Shown here in pieces: positions 1-10,655 of a DNA stretch of 64,000 nt. This DNA comes from Plantago major (lineage: Eukaryota; Streptophyta; Magnoliopsida; Lamiales; Plantaginaceae): the NCBI GenBank assembly GCA_026545765.1, contig CM048844.1:67536035-67600034 (forward strand). Reading direction: 5' to 3'. Positions within the stretch are counted from its first letter, which is position 1; each line of letters opens with the position of its first letter. A program made the position numbers and the translations under genes. A model generated the notes under the pieces. That model saw only the letters and a list, made by a program, of their open reading frames with translations. It did not search any database and was not told the DNA's origin.

Positions 1-91
1 AGTAATCATCCCTTAGATCGGCAGAAGTCTTGGAAACTTGTGGTTGTTGTGGTGATCTAGATCTTGATGGAGAAGGAACATTAGGGATAGT
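1..91 (-). pseudogene. Sirevirus-like env-like ORF, C-terminal part (S1), cut off by A1 and by the window edge
   Basis: Read on the minus strand, these bases stay open in one frame and are rich in Pro, Ser, Arg and Gln. They continue in phase from the ORF at 9250-10655 once the A1 element and one copy of its ATAGT target duplication are set aside. The segment is therefore the distal part of the same env-like third ORF, displaced about 9.2 kb by insertion of A1. The stop codon lies beyond the window. Nothing here points to a catalytic function. Confidence 0.75.
87..91. repeat. Target-site duplication of A1 (ATAGT, left copy)
   Basis: ATAGT immediately precedes the TGATGAG end of the left LTR. 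The same five bases follow the CTCATCA end of the right LTR at 9245-9249. A 5-bp duplication is normal for Ty3/gypsy integration, and it shows that both outer ends of A1 are original. Confidence 0.9.
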
Positions 92-1465
92 TGATGAGCT
101 CAAATTATACTCTAAAAAGCAATTAGAGAATAAACTGTAGTTGCAGACTAAAGCCTAACTCGTGATCGATCTCTACGGAATTAATCAAGCTATGTACCAG
201 TGAGAGTAAACAGATACTTGCCAGTAACAGTTGATGGATGGTTTTGTATACTTCTAACTAGATTGACTAAAGCTAAGATTACGATTAACAATGAGAGAAA
301 GCTGAATACAGTAGCAAGATCCAATTACGCTAATTCGAACTAGGGATAACACTCATATTTGTCACACGGTTGTTGTACAGTAAATCAATCAATTCGATTC
401 AATTAAATGTTCTTAGAATATATTATACTGGAGAAATCGTGAGTCGTCAATTCACAATCCTTAAACATGAACAATTTAGAGAATTTAATACGGACTTATC
501 GAATTGATGGTTTTTACGAAGATTTCATACGAGACTAACCTATATGAGTGATTTGATAAACCCTAGAACGAATATGCATAATCTTCACATACTACTGTAT
601 TCAAGGGTGTTTAGCTACTCATACTTGAGATTTGCACGCAAGGATTCATGATAATAATCATATGAAACATAGATATGAAACTCGCATGCAATAACATACA
701 ATTCAATCGATAAATATAAAGAACGAATTGCAAAGAAGAAACCAATAGAGAAATCGATACCAATAATTCTGATGAGTAAAATCAATGAATAATCCAAGCT
801 CCAAGAATGTCTCAATATTAATGTCTGAATCTCCGAGCTCTCCCAAAAACTAGGTTAAAAGAAGCATATCCAAAGAAAGACAAATTCCAAGCTAATAAGG
901 AAAACAAATTATGAGCTTGCGCATCTCGCCGCGGTGGGCCAATTGCTTCGTCGCGGCGAGCTTCCTTTTGTCAAATATATATCCAGCTCACAAATTCTCG
1001 CCGTGGTAAATTGAATCCCTCGCCGCGGTGAGCGTGTTCCTTCAAAACAGGGGAGCCTTTCACAAAATCTCACCGCGGCGGACTGATTTCTTCGCCGCGG
1101 CGAGCCTTCTTTATCGCAATATATATAGCCTCGCATAATTTCGCTGCGGCGAGCTTCATTCTTCAAATCAGAGGCTCCATTCGCAAAATCTCACCGCAGC
1201 GTACTGATTTCCTCGCCGTGGCGAGCCTTACTGCAATTCCCGAGTCCAAGCTCGTAAAATTTCGCCGCGGTGGACCGAATCCCTCGTCGCGGCAAACTTT
1301 GCTAAGCAGCTCGTCGTCATTTAGTTCAAAAGATATCGATTCCTACAAAATGTAAACAAAACACCAAAGCGTAAAATCGGACTAAAAAGACTATAAAACT
1401 AAAGACAAAGACTCACAAAGACCGCTAAAAAGGACCAAATGAGACGTTAGAATATTGTCTCATCA
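92..1465 (-). repeat. A1 3' LTR (left copy)
   Basis: The repeat begins TGATGAGCTCAAATTATACT and ends TTGTCTCATCA in plus-strand reading, and it is repeated at 7875-9244. On the element strand it starts TGATGAGACAATATT, straight after the purine-rich tract at 1466-1480. Its U3-like part (plus 925-1296) holds the GC-rich palindrome array. Short ORFs inside it are fortuitous. Confidence 0.93.
925..1296. repeat. CTCGCCGCGGCGAG palindrome array in A1 3' LTR
   Basis: About ten near-copies of a 14-bp GC-rich palindrome with core CCGCGG sit in AT-rich DNA. They often occur as pairs about 10 bp apart (a form ending CGGA/CGGG, then one ending CGAGC). TATATAT stretches lie between pairs. Individual copies have one or two substitutions. 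The function is unknown. Its position in the upstream part of the LTR would suit promoter or structural elements. Confidence 0.85.
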
Positions 1466-2760
1466 AAATCCCCAAACCGAACCTTTGCTCATCCTCGAGC
1501 AAACACACAACAAAATAAAAACAACTAGACTCTAGACAACGACACACAAGAACACATAAATGAGTCAGACTTCCAAGTGACCGAACTCTAACATTGTAAG
1601 CGTTGAGTTCACAAGATGCAAAAGGTTTGCACTCAACCAACCTTGACAGAAATAGTGCACAAAAAAATCCTGTAAGAGAGTTTCTCAAGTAAATAGCAGT
1701 TAAGTCTAACCCTCCAATCCCTCATAAGGAAATCCTACACATCTCTCTCTCACACTCTGGAAGTGTCCAGTGGGTTAATCACTCAAGGAACAATAAGAGA
1801 AAAGGAAGGTGACTTTCGTCACAAAGGTGCCTCAAATACCTCATGCAATGTACTCAATCAGTTGAGTCGGAAGGGGCTTTTCCTTGCGCACAGCAACTTG
1901 TCGGAGCATACAACCAAACTTCTATATCACCACATATTTGCATACAATAAATTAGATGCTAATCAATTTGGCCACTATGGACTCTTTTAGTCTCACTTTT
2001 TTGGTAGTGTCTGTTTTACCGAAGTCCGTACTTTTGTGCGTGTCAGTTTGGTATACGTGTCATCAACCCTCACGGTCATATGGCTTTTTAGGACCACGCC
2101 GGTATATAGGTAGTATCTGAAACACGCCTAACACGACTACGGTGGTGAAAATCACCACAGATACACTCCGAGATGAATCAACTAATCAGGGGAAGTAATA
2201 CATATTACAAAAAATGAATAATAAACATGTCAACACAACAGATTTCTTCTCCCCAAACCGGTTCTTCGCAATGTACTGGCTTTTCATAAAATGAAACATG
2301 AAGAGCATGCCGTTCGTCATACTTAACTTAACTGAGTACACATGAGAATGAAAAGGCGCAAACAAGAGGGTTTGCACTTCCCGAAAGGATTACACAAGCG
2401 CCGGTATAATATTTTTTCAACGGCTTAAAGTTTCTCACCGGCTTTTTGGACTAAAGAGTTAAACAGACTTGCTATTTACAGGAGAAACAAAATTATGGGG
2501 TTTTAAATCCACTATACCACCTCAGTTAAGTATCATGCAAAACATAAGCAGCAAGCAAATTTAACAATCACAATAGAAGCTTTCATAACTTGGAAGAACG
2601 ACTCACGAAAATATGAAAAAAAAAAACACATAGAAACACAGGCAAGAAACTGAAGAGCCTCACATTCTCTCCCCAAACCGAAACTCAAGCATGTCCTCAA
2701 GCTAAGAGTGGAAAGATAAAAGGGATCGAATGTGTCTGGCCTATGAAGTACAGTTTAGAG
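1466..2760 (-). other. A1 3' noncoding region with polypurine tract and conserved blocks
   Basis: No ORF is supported here. The minus strand reads GGTTTGGGGATTT directly against the LTR (plus 1466-1478), the expected polypurine tract for plus-strand priming. Similar GGTTTGGGGAG motifs lie at 2251-2259 and 2671-2679. A block at about 2010-2190, including a TATATACCGGCGTGG motif and a hairpin, recurs in A2, A3, A4 and A5. ORF3, found at this place in the other element type, is missing. Confidence 0.8.
2027..2040 (-). other. Conserved 3' noncoding hairpin (A1 copy, one mismatch)
   Basis: The element strand reads CGCACAAAAGTACG, a 5-bp stem with an AAAA loop and one C-A mismatch. The same hairpin is perfect at 20313-20326 and 43314-43327. 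It appears with a compensatory pair change at 35923-35936. Confidence 0.65.
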
Positions 2761-4196
2761 TCATGTACTGGACTCGGAGAGGTCGACCACTTCTTCCAGT
2801 CGCTGAGTGTACCCTTGAAAGTATGGTTTAACTCGCTGCCCATTGACCTTGAAGGTGGAACCGTCGGCGGAATTCAAGAGTTCAACAGCACCATGCGGTG
2901 CTACATGAATTATCGTATATTGTCATCCCAACGCGAACACAACTTCCCTAGAAATAGTTTAAGACGAGAGTTAAAAACCAAAACTTTCATACCTGGGTGC
3001 AAGTCCTTGCGGATTATCCCCTTGTCATGGTACTCTTTTGTCTTCTGCTTGTAAATCTTTGCATTCTCAAAGGCAAGGTGGCGGAGTTCTTCTAGCTCGG
3101 AGATCTGTAGCAATCTTTCTTCCCCAGCTGCCTGCATATCGAGATTTAGCTCCTTGGTGGCCCATGCCACTTTGTGCTCCAATTCCACGGGAAGATGACA
3201 AGCCTTGCCATAAACCAACCGGTAGGGGGTTGTACCAATAACAGTCTTGTAACAAGTTCTGTAAGCCCACAGTGCATCATCTAGCTTGGTTGACCAATCC
3301 TTACAATTTGGTTTGACGACCCTTGTGAGAATGCTCTTGATTTGCCTATTGCTGACTTCCACTTGACCAGAAGTTTGTGGATGGTATGCAGTTGCGACAC
3401 GGTGTTGCACTCCGTACTTCACAAGCAGGTTCGCAAATGAACGGTTAATAAAATGAGATCCGCCAACGCTAATGATTGCCCTGGGTGTACCAAATCTGCT
3501 GAAAATATTCTTGGACAAGAAAGAGAGCACAACTTTGGAATCGTTATTCCTGGTGGGAATAGCCTCCACCCACTTAGTCACATAGTCCACAACAACAAGA
3601 ATATATTCATTACCATTACTTTTGGAAAAGGGTCCCATAAAGTCAATACCCCACACATCAAAGGGTTCTACCACAAAATTGCTAGTCAAAGGCATCTCAT
3701 TACGCTTGCTAATGTTACCACTACACTGACACGAATCACAACTAGCACAAAACTTATGAGCATCTTTAAATATAGAGGGCCAAAAGAAACCTGATTGAAG
3801 AACCTTCAGAGCGGTTTTCTTCCCGCTGTAGTGCCCTCCACACTGCATGGTATGACAAAAGGTGAGAACACTGCTTATTTCACTCTCTGGAATGCAGCGC
3901 CGTAGGATGCCATCAGCTCCCTCTTTGAAAAGGTGGGGGTCATCCCAAAAGTAGCCATTGGTTCGGAGTGCAAAGTTCCTTCTTTCCTGCGAAGACATGT
4001 TAGCGGGGAAAACACATGCAACAAGAAAGTTCACAATATCTGCAAACCAAGGCTCAAGGCTAACAGAGAATAGGTGCTCATCAGGTAGGTCATCGGGAAT
4101 AGGGGGAGAAGGGGAGATTGTTGTAGGATCAAGCCTAGATAAATGGTCAGCAACAAGATTATCTTTACCACACTTATCAACTATTTCACAATCGAA
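2761..4196 (-). pseudogene. int: A1 integrase (Athila-type), inactivated
   Basis: The gene encodes the enzyme that inserts the element cDNA into the genome. An HHCC zinc-binding region is visible (H..H in [10 protein letters not shown], then CASCDSC), followed by the DDE core beginning GIDFMGPF. The second catalytic Asp, expected in a IISDGGSHF motif and present in A4, is Val here (ISVGGSHF). The Glu lies in [10 protein letters not shown] frameshift near 2909 garbles the C-terminal domain, which ends with the stop at 2761-2763. Upstream, an in-frame TAG at the RNase H border (about 4197) separates it from RNase H, with which it would form one polyprotein. It is non-functional as it stands. 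Confidence 0.88.
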
Positions 4197-4607
4197 CTAC
4201 TGTAACATCAAGACCCACCGAATGAGGCGTGGCTTAGAATCGCTCTTGGCCATGAGGTGGCGGATCGCGGCGTGATCCGTGTGGATGATCACTTTGAACC
4301 CCTTCAAATACGAACGGAATTTATCCAAAGCGAAAAGAACAACTAGGAATTCTTTCTCAGTTGTGGTGTAGTTAACCTGCGCAGGATTTAGTGTCTTGCT
4401 GCCATAGTAAATCACATGAAAATGTCCATTTACCCTTTGTCCTAAAACAGCACCTAAGGCGAAATCAGAAGCATCGCACATAATCTCAAAGGGTAGTGAC
4501 CAGTTAGTGGCAACGACAATGGGAGCGGAAACAAGCTGTTCTTTCAAGATGTTAAAGGCTTGCATACATTTATCATCAAAAACAAAAGGCACATCTTTCA
4601 TAAACAC
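4197..4607 (-). pseudogene. pol: A1 RNase H domain of pol
   Basis: The domain degrades the RNA strand during reverse transcription. Typical Ty3 RNase H motifs are present in order: [23 protein letters not shown] and [10 protein letters not shown], which hold the expected acidic residues. It is joined out of frame to the RT upstream because bases are missing near 4600, compared with A4. It ends at an in-frame TAG where A4 has a Glu codon. The domain itself looks well preserved. Confidence 0.88.
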
Positions 4608-5429
4608 TTAGCAATTTTCGAGAAATCCTTAATGAATCTCCTATGAAAACCAACATGCCCAAGTAAAGATTGCAACTCTTTCACACAAGTGGGAGGGGGA
4701 AGTTTTACAATCACATCAAGCTTTGCTCTATCAACTTCTATCCCACGGTTTGAGACTACATGTCCTAAGACAATTCCTTCTCTAACCATAAAGTGACTTT
4801 TTTCCCAGCTAAGAGTTAAGTTACACTCAATGCAGCGTTTAAGCACTTTATCAAGTTTATGTAAGCAATCGGCAAAAGAATCTCCAAAAAGAGAGAAGTC
4901 ATCCATGAAGACCTCTATAAAATCCTGCACCATGTCAGAAAATATAAAAAGCATGCATCTTTGAAAAGTAGCAGGAGTGTTGCACAGTCCGAAAGGCATT
5001 CTGCGATAGGCAAAGGTCCCATAGGGACAGGTAAATGTCATTTTATCCTGATCCTCCTGAGCAATGGGTATTTGGTAGAAACCTGAAAGACCATCCAAAA
5101 AACAATAGAACTCTCGCCCAGCAAGGCGGTTAAGCATCTCATCAATGAATGGCAGAGGGAAGTGGTCTTTCTTAGTGGCTGCGTTTCCTGTAGTCGATGC
5201 ACACACACCACCCAGTGGTTTTTCTTACCGGGACCTCTATGCCCTTCTCATTTGTTTCAACAGTAAACCCCGACTTCTTAGGAACTACATGTACAGGACT
5301 CACCCATCTACTATCAGCTATTGGGTAAATTATGTCATGCTCAAGCATCTTAAGGATCTCAGTTTTCACTACATCTTGCATGACAGGATTGAGCCTGCGC
5401 TGGGGTTGCCTAACAGGTTTAGCATCATC
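4608..5429 (-). pseudogene. pol: A1 reverse transcriptase domain of pol
   Basis: The domain would copy the element RNA into DNA. It contains the conserved blocks WVSPVHVVPKKSG, VCIDYRK, LDGLSGFYQIPI, FGLCNTPATFQR and the catalytic FMDDF box (the Athila form of YxDD). A short deletion near 5190 shifts the frame between the VCIDYRK block and the rest. An in-frame stop lies just upstream at about 5430. The remainder reads openly from about 5206 to 4598. It lies between protease and RNase H as in all Ty3/gypsy elements. Confidence 0.9.
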
Positions 5430-6170
5430 TTATAAGCTTATCCTGTGTGTGCAACGGGTTGCGCTAATGCCCTTAATGTCCCCAATTCCCCATCCTATGG
5501 CCGCATAATTCTCCTTAAGAAGCTCAACAAGTTGGTTCTCTTCTTCCTTTTGCAATTTCGAAGAGATTATCACAGGTTTGGACCGATTTTCACCAAGGAA
5601 AACATACTTAAGGTGGGATGGGAGTTCCTTAAGGTCAGGCCTATGGGGTTCGATTTCCCCAGTATTGCTACTGAGGGAGTCGATTTTGCCTAATGGTTCA
5701 CTAGGGGGATCGAGTTCACCTGCCGGTTCAGTTTCAGCTGAATCTAAAGCACAGATTAGCTCATGACTTTCCTCACGCAGAATTCCCCTATTAGGATCTA
5801 GTGCCAAAGCAGCCTCTAACTTATCGCTAGTAATGTCATCAAGCAAAGTAGTATATACATAGTTATCAATGATGCAATGAAATTCTTTGGCAATCTCATG
5901 TTCAGTTTCACAATTTGTAACAAAATAGGCATTAGAGTTACCTGCAGGATGCACTGCGTCCTTGCTGATTCGATTGCCTCCGATATCCATCGCTATTTTT
6001 CCTTCTGCAACATCGACTTGAAGTTTCACAGTTTGCATGAATGGCCTTCCTAGCAAAATCACATGGTTTCTGCTGCTGGTTGCTGCATTGCTGGGAGGTA
6101 GAACAACAAAATCTGCTGGTACCAAGTACGTGTCAACCTTGACCAAAGCATCCCGAATAATACCCAGTGG
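5430..6170 (-). pseudogene. pol: A1 protease C-terminal half and PR-RT linker
   Basis: This stretch continues the gag-PR frame after an in-frame TAA at 6171-6173. It carries the protease flap-side motif ILLGRPFM, followed by a long, acidic, low-complexity linker that ends at the stop near 5430. Together with the DLGAS motif at the end of the preceding ORF it makes up one aspartic protease domain, split by that single stop. The corresponding region of A4 (46741-47446) reads ILLARPF. Confidence 0.8.
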
Positions 6171-7742
6171 TTACTGGATACTACAATCAGCCATCTGCAA
6201 AGTCATATTCACTGGTTCCAACTTCCCCAAACCGAGCTCCTGATAAAGGTCATGGGTAATAAGATTAATGCTTGCTCCCAAGTCGAGCATACATTTTGCT
6301 ACTTTCCCATTCTCCATTTGTATATCAATCATGAAACTCCCTGGGTCTTGTTGTTTCACTAGTAATCCGATCACAGAATTTGCTGTTTCTGGAAGAATCA
6401 GCTTTTCAGTAGACGAAAGCTTCTTCTTATTAGCATTTAGGTCCTTGGAGAACTTAACATAGGAGGGGACATTATCGATAAGCTCCAGCAGTGGCATGTT
6501 CACATTAACTTTCGAAAGCATTGCCAGAATAAACTTGAACTTACTGTCGTCTTTTGGCTTCTTAACTCTCCCAGGGTAAGGTAATAGCTTGGAAACTGGA
6601 GGTCCTGGGGGCCGAAAGGGGTTATTAGATTTATGTAGAACCTCAGTGCTGCTTCTTGGGTCCTCAATAATCTCCTCAGCTTCCTCCTCAGTAATGTCGA
6701 CTGCTGGTGTAGGTGGAGTTCCCGGTTTAGTCATCATATCCGGCTTCTCAACAACCTTACCTCTACGCAGTACTGTAGTTGCTTGAATCTCCTCTTCCAA
6801 TTCATCTTCATCCCCAAATTCTAGACCTGCTACGAAGTTAGCCAAACTATCCGCTAAGTCCTCTATTATGCTCTTCATCCCTTCAATCTGCTGTCCTGTT
6901 CTCTCTTGTCCCTCCATAACAACTTGCATAAATTTTTCATCATGGGCAATTAAAGCCACCAATGTGCTTTCGCTAGATGAGCTGCTCTCTGGTAAAATAT
7001 TTGCACTATTCACCATTTCTGGAGCTATTCCCCATGCACTCTGCCGCAATTCATTGGTAATCCTATCAATATCTTGAGAATATAACAATTCAGGCTCCTT
7101 GATCTCGATGGGATTCCTTTTATCTCCCAAGATTAATGCACGGTTTGCCATGTCTTCAAAAACCATCCTCATCTCCACAGGTGTCTTGTTCAAAATACCA
7201 CCACCACTCACTTCTACCACAGTCTGGTGTTCTACATTCAATCCTTCATAGAAGGTGCTCATAAGTACCTGCTCAGAAAGTCCATGGTGTGGGCATAATC
7301 TTATCATTCCAAGGTATCTTTCCCACGCAGAATCAAAACGTTCCCCTTTTTGCTGACTAAACTCAGCTATTTCTCTTTGAAGCTTCACCGTATTTGAATG
7401 CAGGAAGAACCTTTTGTAGAAGGCCTTGAGAATATCCTCCAAAGAAGTAAGCGATCCTGGGGCAATTCTCCATAACCAATCCTTAGCATTACCCTTCATC
7501 ACGAGGGGAAATAACACACACTTAACCTGTTCTTCCTCCAACCCTTGTTTGGATAAATTGCTGACTGCATATTCAAAATGCTGGATGAACCGGAGGGGAT
7601 CCTCCTCAGGGTTTTCGAAAAACACAGGTAGTGTATGCCTCAAATCACTTTCCAGTTCATATTTCCTTGAAGCTTTCTCGATCACAATAGCAGGTCCAGC
7701 TACCCTTGCAGAGGGTGCATAGTAGCTGGAAAATGACTCCAT
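6171..7742 (-). pseudogene. gag: A1 gag with N-terminal half of protease (523 codons)
   Basis: Gag forms the virus-like particle. The ATG at 7742 lies about 110 bp inside the PBS and the frame is open for 523 codons. Residues about 25-190 match the plant retrotransposon gag core (for example AKDWLWRIAPGSLTS, CPHHGLSEQVLMSTFYEGL). A Ser-rich hinge, an acidic stretch and a Pro-rich region follow, and then the aspartic protease motif DLGASINLI near the end. DLGAS, rather than DTG or DSG, is common in Athila-type proteases. I found no CX2CX4HX4C zinc knuckle between gag core and protease, unlike the gag of A2, A3 and A5. The ORF ends at a TAA inside the protease domain. Confidence 0.88.
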
Positions 7743-7852
7743 TCCCTGATCTCAACAACAGTAACTCAACAAATGCTTAGTTTCTGTTAGTCCAAGTAAA
7801 ATGAAGTCACGACAAGTAACCACCGGCTTTCAGCGCTACAATAGGGATTCAG

Positions 7853-7870
7853 TCCCCTGCAGCGGCGCCA
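7853..7870 (-). other. A1 primer-binding site (tRNA-Asp type)
   Basis: The minus strand reads TGGCGCCGCTGCAGGGGA four bases inside the 5' LTR. It resembles the complement of the 3' end of plant tRNA-Asp, the usual primer of Athila elements, with two apparent mismatches. It fixes the element orientation as right to left. Confidence 0.85.
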
Positions 7871-7874
7871 AATT

Positions 7875-9244
7875 TGATGAGCTCAAATTATACTCTAAAA
7901 AGCAATTAGAGAATAAGCTGTAGTTGCAGACTAAATCCTAACTCGTGATCGATCTCTAGGGAAGTAATCAAGCTATGTAGCAGTGAGAGTAAACAGATAC
8001 TTGCCAGTAACAGTTGATGAATGGTTTTGTATACTTCTAACTAGATTGACTAAAGCTAAGATTACGATTAACAATGAGAGAAAGCTGAATACAGTAGCAA
8101 GATCCAATTACGCTAATTCGAACTAGGGATAACACTCATATTTGTCACACGGTTGTTCAACAGTAAATCAATCAATTCGATTCAACCAAATGTTCTTAGA
8201 ATATATTATATTGGAGAAATCGTGAGTCGTCAATTCACGATCCTTAAACATGAACAATTTAGAGAATTTAACACGGACTTATCGAATTGATGGTTTTTAC
8301 GAAGATTTCATACGAGACTAACCTATATGAGTGATTTGATAAACCCTAGAATGAATATGCATAATCTTCACATACTACTGTATTCAAGGGTGTTTAGCTA
8401 CTCATACTTGAGATTTTCACGCAAGGATTCATGGTAATAATCATATGAAACATAGATATGAAACTCGCATGCAATAACATACAATTCAATCGATAAATAT
8501 AAAGAAGGAATTGCAAAGAAGAAACCAATAATTCTGATGAGTAAAATCAATGAATAATCCAAGCTCCAAGAATGTCTCAATGTTAATGTCTGAATCTCCG
8601 AACTCTCCCAAAAACTAGGTTAAAAGAAGCATATCCAAAGAAAGACAAATTCTAAGCTAATAAGGAAAACAAATTCTGAGCGTCTCACTTGGCAAGGGCT
8701 AATTGCTACATGGCGAGCTTCCTTTTGTCGAATATATATCCAGCTCGCAAATTCTCGCCGCGGCGGATTAAATCCCTCGCCGCGGCGAGCGTCTACCTTC
8801 AAAACAAGGGAGCCTTTCGCAAAATCTCACCGCGGTGGACTGATTTCTTCGCCGCGGCGAGCCTTCTTTATCGCAATATATATGGCCTCGCATAATTTTG
8901 CCGCGGCGAGCAAGGTGCTCCGCCACGGCGAGCTTCATTCTTCAAATCAGAGGCTCCATTCGCAAAATCTCACCGCAGCGTACTGATTTCCTCGCCGTGG
9001 CGAGCCTTACTGCAATTCCCGAGTCCAAGCTCGTAAAATTTCGCCGCGGCGGACCAAATCCCTCGCCGCTGCGAGCTTTGCTAAGCATCTCGTCCTCATT
9101 TAGTTCAAAAGACATCGATTCCTACAAAATGTAAACAAAACACCAAAGCGTAAAATCGGACTAAAAAGACTATAAAACTAATGACAAAGACTCACAAAGA
9201 CCGCTAAAAAGGACCAAATGAGACGTTAGAATATTGTCTCATCA
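7875..9244 (-). repeat. A1 5' LTR (right copy)
   Basis: Direct repeat of 92-1465, with the same ends and only scattered differences by eye. It lies next to the PBS and so is the 5' LTR of a minus-strand element. Its palindrome array is at 8754-9075. Confidence 0.93.
8754..9075. repeat. CTCGCCGCGGCGAG palindrome array in A1 5' LTR
   Basis: This is the counterpart of 925-1296. Several copies are closer to a perfect palindrome than in the other LTR, for example at 8754-8767 and 8786-8799. The paired arrangement and the intervening TATATAT are retained. Confidence 0.85.
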
Positions 9245-9249
9245 ATAGT
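9245..9249. repeat. Target-site duplication of A1 (ATAGT, right copy)
   Basis: Matches 87-91 exactly. The codon interrupted here belongs to the S1 env-like ORF. Confidence 0.9.
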
Positions 9250-10655
9250 TCTCTCCAGATCAGCAACAATGTTTTGTACTGATGCATTGGCAGTGTTATC
9301 AAGTACAACTGCATCACTCATCAAGGCATCATTTATGGATTGGTACGTGGATGTCCCTGGTTGAGTTTTTCCTTGGGACATGGTTGCTTGCTCAGCAACC
9401 TGTGATGTAGGGACTTCATCAGCAACCTCATTCCTTTCCAAGAATGGGTCAAAGTCCAAATCATTTGCTTCTTCAGCAGATAGTAGCTGGGACGCATCAA
9501 CCCGCTTGGCATCAAGAGTGGTATCTTCAGAACTATGGAGTGCTTGCTGGACAGAGACAGTGGTATCCGCAACACTATGGTGTTGTATCTGAACTCCACC
9601 AGTGGTATCTAATGCACTGGGTTCATATACCCTTGTGTCAGTATCCACTAGAGAAGTGCTCTCCTCGGCAGCTGCCATATTCTTGCCTCCAGTTCTACGT
9701 TTCTTCTTTGGTACAACATTTGCCTCAGAAATGTCTTCTACTGGCTTCTTCTGGTTCTGCTTGAGTTCACAATTGTATTTGCAAACAAGATCACTGTTTG
9801 CAATCTCTCCATTCCCTATGAGCTTTATGCCAAGCTTCACCAGAATGTAGCATATCTTTAGACCAAACCTAATAGTATGCTTGGGCTCAGCAAGATCATC
9901 TTTCACTATAGGCACAAAGCCTTGAAGTTTGTCAACAAACCTCAGCAAGAAGTACTTCCCCCAGTTGAAGGGCTCATCTCTATCCTCCAGAGTGTTGAGG
10001 AATGACATCATTCCCCATCTTTCCATTTTGATCTGGTCAGCTCCACCTTGATTTGAATCAAAGCACCTATGCAATACAAGGGCTATAAAATCCCAAGGTT
10101 CAACAAGATGTCTTCTCCTGAGAATAGAGTTGTCGAACTTTGTTGGAGTATCATCCTTTTCAGGATTCATATAGAGAGAGTAGAAGTTTTTTGCACTCTT
10201 GATTGAGGTGTCTGGTACATAAGTAGTACCTTGAGTGGGTAGCCCAAAAAGGTTACTGAAGGTATTCACATCGAAGGTTATTTCAACACCTTGGACCTTC
10301 GTTGTGATGCGCACTTCTTCCGTGCCATCATCTTCAGTGATGGTGGAATTATTGCAGAATTCCAACATATCCTCAGTAGAAGTGCAAGTGGGGTTTGCAG
10401 AGCAAACCTGCTTGATTTTTACCTTTTCAAGTAAATCAAGCCCACGCTTCACATCTGCTTGGTTCTTTGTAGGATCGAGTAGGTATTCATCGACAAGTAC
10501 TCCTCCCCAGAGTACCTTAGGTCGGGATTCCACATGGAGAAGTGGAAGTCACCAACTAATTTTCGATTTGTCACAAGTAGAGCTGGATTTTACTTTTCAG
10601 CAGTTCCAGATGTGGACACTTGGGATTTCTGAGATCTAGCTCTCTCGGGTACCAT
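9250..10655 (-). pseudogene. S1 env-like third ORF (Sirevirus type), interrupted by A1
   Basis: The ORF lies downstream of the S1 copia pol, the position of the env-like ORF in Sireviruses; its role is unknown. A likely ATG is at 10655 (MVPERARSQ). A stop at about 10590 and a frameshift near 10533 break the first 40 codons, after which about 430 codons are open. An N-terminal globular part holds VQGVEITFDVNTFSNLFGLP and a WGKYFLLRFVDKL segment, echoing ORF3 of A2. A basic patch (PKKKRRTGG, about residue 285) follows, then an acidic Ser/Thr-rich tail. I see no signal peptide or clear membrane segment, so an envelope function is not supported by the sequence. The frame continues at 1-91. Confidence 0.65.

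Larger units (their letters stand above)
92..9244 (-). mobile_element. A1: full-length Athila-like Ty3/gypsy retrotransposon with pol, no ORF3
   Basis: This 9.15-kb element is oriented right to left: 5' LTR (7875-9244), tRNA-Asp-type PBS, gag-PR, RT, RNase H, integrase, 3' noncoding region with a polypurine tract, and 3' LTR (92-1465). It is bounded by ATAGT target duplications and interrupts the env-like ORF of S1. Gag, the protease motif DLGAS, the PBS and domain order PR-RT-RH-IN place it with the Athila lineage. The ORF3 usual for Athila-type elements is absent: about 1.3 kb of noncoding sequence follows the integrase. The reading frames carry several stops and frameshifts, and an integrase catalytic Asp is changed, so this copy is not autonomous now. 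The LTRs look very similar to each other by eye. Confidence 0.93.

Noticed and set aside
615-815. Short ORF beginning MRHSWSLDYS, repeated in several LTRs
   Set aside because: It lies inside the LTR, is altered or lost in the other LTR copies and resembles no protein; its recurrence is explained by LTR repetition.
925-1296. CRISPR-like array (regular short palindromic repeats)
   Set aside because: The units are imperfect, unevenly spaced and embedded in LTRs of plant retrotransposons; there are no unique spacers of constant length and no cas genes.
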